Notes under the pieces: generated by a model | What the model saw: only the letters and a program-made list of their open reading frames with translations | What the model was told of the DNA's origin: nothing | Database searches by the model: none | Assembly: GCA_020024105.1 (NCBI GenBank) | Contig: JAHHUH010000001.1 | Span: forward strand, 1-64,000 | Direction: 5' to 3' | DNA: 64,000 bases | Origin: Phascolarctobacterium sp. | GTDB lineage: Bacteria > Bacillota > Negativicutes > Acidaminococcales > Acidaminococcaceae | Program-made: the position numbers and the translations under genes | Shown: positions 61,053 to 64,000 of the stretch, one piece after another | Position numbering within the stretch: the stretch's first letter is position 1 | How the letters are laid out: every line of letters begins with the position of its first letter

Positions 61053-62978
61053 TTGGGTAACTATATCAAAGCTATTAAACTATTAAAAAACAGGCTCTAC
61101 CCCACCTACCAGCTACATGCCTATATGGCTAATAAAAAAACTACTCCGAAGGACGGCCTAAAAATTGCCATGCTCACCGTGTTGGAATGGATTCGCGACC
61201 GCTTGGAGGAACCCATCCCGCCAGAGCTAAAGCTACCTGATCCCGCAGCATACGCCCAGGTTCCACTAGAGGCCTTTCAATCCGTACATATCAATTATGG
61301 TTACTTATTTCCATGCCGGATAATGGGCTTTGGACCTTACAGATTACGGAACCTGATTTGGGTTCTGAGCCCGGTAATCCCCGGCAAAAGCGTCAACCAG
61401 TACCCGGCCGCATCCTAGAAACCAACATCAGCTTTGCCATTCACGAGTCCCAACTGGAATTTGGCGTACAAATTGTTATTTCCGACCCAGAGCATACCCT
61501 GGAAAAGCTGAGGTTTTTCGACCTGCCATTGTCAAGCGCCTAGCTAATAAGCCATCCTTCGGCCTTAAAAATATTATCCCTCTAGAGCCTAAGGTCAAGC
61601 CCATAGCTACTACGGAACAGCTAAAAAGGCTGCTGGAAAATTACCATCAGGAGGAAAATCAGACGCCCCTGGTCATCTTTACCCGTCCAGAGCAGCGCCA
61701 GCTAGTCCAACAGGAGGGCCTACCCTTAGCTAGTTTAAGCTGGGAGGAGCTTCAATATAATTGTGGCACACTTTGCTTAAGCCGAAATTTTACGCTCCAA
61801 GGTACGGAGGAAGAGCTCAAGCAGTTACACTATACCAATCCCTATGAGGTATTAGCTGCACATGAACAGGGTAAAAATCATCTATATCATGACTGGAAAA
61901 AAGAAGCTAATGCAGCTCTGATAAAGAAAAAACAGCATAAAAAGCTCCAACAGCCCCTCAAGCAGCAGCATTAGCTTTAGGCTACGCTCAAATTTACTTA
62001 TTGGAGCCTCAATTACTAGTAAAGCTGCTGCAAGCAGAAAAAATGACCCTGACAGCCGGAGACGTGCTTATTTTAGAACCCCAGTGCTTTGGAGGGACTG
62101 TCACCAGGCTACCATTGGCAGAAGCTGATGCTAATTACAACAGCCTTTGCGAAAAAATTTTGAAATATCCTCGAGAAAAAGCTTACGATTTTAGGCACGT
62201 AAGCTTTCTTTCCCACACGCGTGATATTTTAATAGATTACACTAAGCAAACCGCGCTTAGCTCTGCCCTTCAAGAAGGTAGATGGCAGGAATTTCTGCAC
62301 AAGCAGGAGACCGACTGGTATCAGCAGCTACGTGAAAAGGATTTAAAAATTAACCTGCTTAACGAGCAGCTGAGCAAATTACGTCAGGAGCTACAACAGG
62401 AGGCTACAGCTAAGGACGCCCTACGTCAACAAATAGCTGCAGCCAAAACGGCTAACTTGGCAAGACTAGCCCAACAGGAGGAATATCTGCATTACTACCA
62501 GCGCAAGCTGGAGCTTCCTGCCACGCATGCAGAAATTCCCCAGTGGGTGGAAAAATACTTTACCGGACGACTTTACCTTCATCCCAAGGCTATTGCCCTT
62601 TTAAAAGATAAGAGTGCACAGGTAGTAGATATCAGCCTAATCTGTGACGCCTTGTACTATTTAGCTACGGATTATTGGAGCCAACGCTACGGCCAATTGG
62701 ATAAGGATACTGCTCAACTAAACTGTTCCCAAAAATACCAACGTCCCTTTGAGGTTACGCCTGTAAGCCAGGCCAGTATTTGCTTTAGTCCAGGCCAGTA
62801 CAAGGTAAAATACCAGCAGGGTAAGGGCAAGCCCTCGGAAAGAAATTTGGACACCCATCTTAAGGTAGGTAACGATAGCGAATTACTTCTACGTATTTAT
62901 TTTTTCCACGATGATGCTAAGCAGATAATCGTCATCGGCTCCCTACCCCGTCATTTAAAAACCGCCACCATCAAATAA
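61053..62978 (+). pseudogene. Unknown multi-domain gene with three frameshifts
   Basis: A TTG at 61053 follows AAGGAGAG. The coding line then runs through three frames: 61053 to about 61305 ('YIKAIKLLKNRLYPTYQL'), about 61305-61515 ('SMPDNGLWTLQITEPDL' to 'DPEHTLEK'), about 61515-61955 ('FRPAIVKRLANKPSFG' to 'KKKQHKKLQQ'), and then 'PQAAALALGYAQIYLLEP' to the end at 62978. The full product would be about 640 residues. It has a coiled coil near 62330-62520 and ends 'NDSELLLRIYFFHD', 'IIVIGSLPRHL', which recalls RelE-like folds. Function is unknown. The last segment (62001-62978) could still be translated in principle, but no start is evident. Confidence 0.65.
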
Positions 62979-62987
62979 AGCTCCTAG

Positions 62988-63026
62988 ATAAAACGACTTA
63001 GGTTCATAAGAACCTAAGTCGTTTAC
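62988..63026. terminator. Bidirectional terminator
   Basis: AAACGACTTAGGTTC pairs with GAACCTAAGTCGTTT. It is followed by a T run on the plus strand and lies between convergent genes. Confidence 0.9.
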
Positions 63027-63065
63027 TATTTTTTATATAAATTCTCCAAAATTATTCGATCTACC

Positions 63066-64000
63066 TTAAAGGGCATCCTTAAAAACGCTACCACCGAGAA
63101 ATTCCTTTAACAGAGAATTATTGGGAATAACATCATCAGCCAGGGAATGAACATGGCGGAGTATTTTTAAAAGCTTTCTTGCCTTCGTATAGGCTGGACC
63201 CGCCTCCTGGGGCACGGCCAGCAGCAGCGGCTCCGCGTATTTCTTAATTACGGCCAGCTCGTAAATCAGACTGGTATTCATTACCACATCCGCATTACCC
63301 TGGTAGGGGAAAATATATTTATCCTCACCCTCCCGCACATCGGTCCATTTAGCAAGAGTGGTCTGGGCATCAAATGCACGGAATTTACTATCACGGACCA
63401 TACGACGAAGCAGACGGGTATCCGTGGTGCTAATACGGTTATACTGGTCAAAGGACATGGGGGTCAGGGCGCTAATATAAATTTTCAGCTTCTTATTGGC
63501 AGGAATGGACGCCGTCAGCTTATCATTCAATCCATGGATACCTTCTACCAGCAGAACAGAATTATCCGTAACCTGCAGCTCCTTGCCATGGTATTCTCTC
63601 AGACCGGCTTTAAAATTAAATTTAGGCATTCTTACCCTTTCACCCTTTAAAAGTCTGGTCAAATGCTCATTAAAAAGCTCTAAATCCAAAGCCTCTAAGC
63701 ATTCGAAATCATAGTCTCCGTTAGCCTTTCGGGGAGTTTCTGCCCTATTCTTATAGTAATCATCCATGGAAACGGTAATGGGCCTAATACCATTAACAGC
63801 TAACTGGATACTGAGACGTTGAGCAAAGGAGGTTTTTCCGGAAGATGAAGGACCTGCAATCAAAACCAGCTTCAGCTCATTGCGCTGCTCTGCAATCTGG
63901 TCAGCAATGCGGGCAATCTTTCTCTCCTGAAAAGCTTCACCCATCTGGATAATTTTATCCGCTACCCCTGCTTTAATATAGGCATTCATTTTAGAAACAG
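63066..64000 (-). CDS. Nucleoside (uridine-type) kinase, C-terminal part
   Basis: The frame stays open through the right edge (codons for Val, Ser, Lys precede the Met at 63989), so the gene starts beyond the window. The visible 311 residues hold a PRK/uridine-kinase domain: Walker A GPSSSGKTS, 'ITVSMDDYYKNR', 'LLVEGIHGLND' and 'RISTTDTRLLRRMVRDSKFRA'. The segment before it ('KIIQMGEAFQERKIARIADQIA') is typical of the roughly 550-residue Firmicute nucleoside kinases that have an N-terminal TGS/ThrRS-like part. The exact nucleoside substrate is unknown. Confidence 0.85.
   Translation of the reverse strand, partial: VSKMNAYIKAGVADKIIQMGEAFQERKIARIADQIAEQRNELKLVLIAGPSSSGKTSFAQRLSIQLAVNGIRPITVSMDDYYKNRAETPRKANGDYDFECLEALDLELFNEHLTRLLKGERVRMPKFNFKAGLREYHGKELQVTDNSVLLVEGIHGLNDKLTASIPANKKLKIYISALTPMSFDQYNRISTTDTRLLRRMVRDSKFRAFDAQTTLAKWTDVREGEDKYIFPYQGNADVVMNTSLIYELAVIKKYAEPLLLAVPQEAGPAYTKARKLLKILRHVHSLADDVIPNNSLLKEFLGGSVFKDAL

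Noticed and set aside
1..64000. tRNA genes, 5S/16S/23S rRNA, CRISPR arrays, insertion sequences, prophage
   Set aside because: I saw no cloverleaf-like clusters, regularly spaced repeats, transposase or integrase genes, or terminal inverted repeats. RNase P RNA is the only RNA gene recognised.

Overview
The window looks like chromosomal DNA of a diderm Firmicute of the class Negativicutes, possibly near Phascolarctobacterium; that placement is an inference from content, not a database match. Firmicute traits are a lysine riboswitch, a tyrosine T-box, IreB, Asp23/AmaP/DUF2273, BioW and DUF4911. Outer-membrane traits are a Wzi-type beta-barrel with a C-terminal aromatic residue and a secretin with a GspC/PilP-like partner. 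Almost all genes are on the minus strand. The few plus-strand genes are the antiporter fragment at the left edge, the secretin pair, and several accessory or unknown genes.

Layout (minus strand unless stated). 1-990 (+): end of a cation antiporter with RCK_C domains. 1297-6260: a zinc-ribbon protein, then an nlpC/P60 - pepA - PHP phosphoesterase - P-loop/Asp23 fusion run. 6423-11826: efp with an M24 peptidase, then DUF4911, U32 and mltG, then DUF1292, ruvX and ireB. 11996-12345: RNase P RNA. 12414-13934: Wzi-like barrel. 14163-18508: dapB-asd-lysC-dapA behind a consensus promoter and a lysine riboswitch with its own terminator. 18575-21182: dut and pnp. 21289-25412: pilT and gspE/pilB-like ATPases facing a plus-strand gspC-like gene and secretin. 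25492-29889: thiDME and transketolase. 30058-32118: an EF-G paralogue with altered GTPase motifs.

32512-34834 (+) is an accessory patch: an unknown ORF with an in-frame TAG, and a BspA-type LRR protein preceded by an 18-codon ORF that overlaps its start. 34957-46274 is a long housekeeping run: nudix, recN, argR, nadK, tlyA, dxs, ispA, xseB, xseA, a TsaD-like protein, nusB, DUF2273, amaP, asp23. 46543-47526 holds a frameshifted unknown gene. 47757-51895 holds a MATE transporter, a copper chaperone and CopA. 52211-55318 is the iron operon feoA-feoA-feoB plus a 49-codon Cys-rich protein too short for routine ORF calling, with a consensus promoter and a DtxR-like palindrome.

55539-58033 is a decayed biotin operon (ECF S component, bioW, bioF) with about six frameshifts but an intact promoter and BirA-like operator. 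58119-59640 is tyrS with a T-box whose specifier is TAC. 59696-60418 is an amino-acid racemase. 60514-62978 (+) is a YbaK-like deacylase and a multiply frameshifted unknown gene with a possible RelE-like end. 63066-64000 is the C-terminal part of a nucleoside kinase. Core genes are intact and lesions sit only in accessory or dispensable genes, which argues for real decay rather than poor sequence. I saw no tRNA, 5S/16S/23S rRNA, CRISPR array, insertion sequence or phage module.
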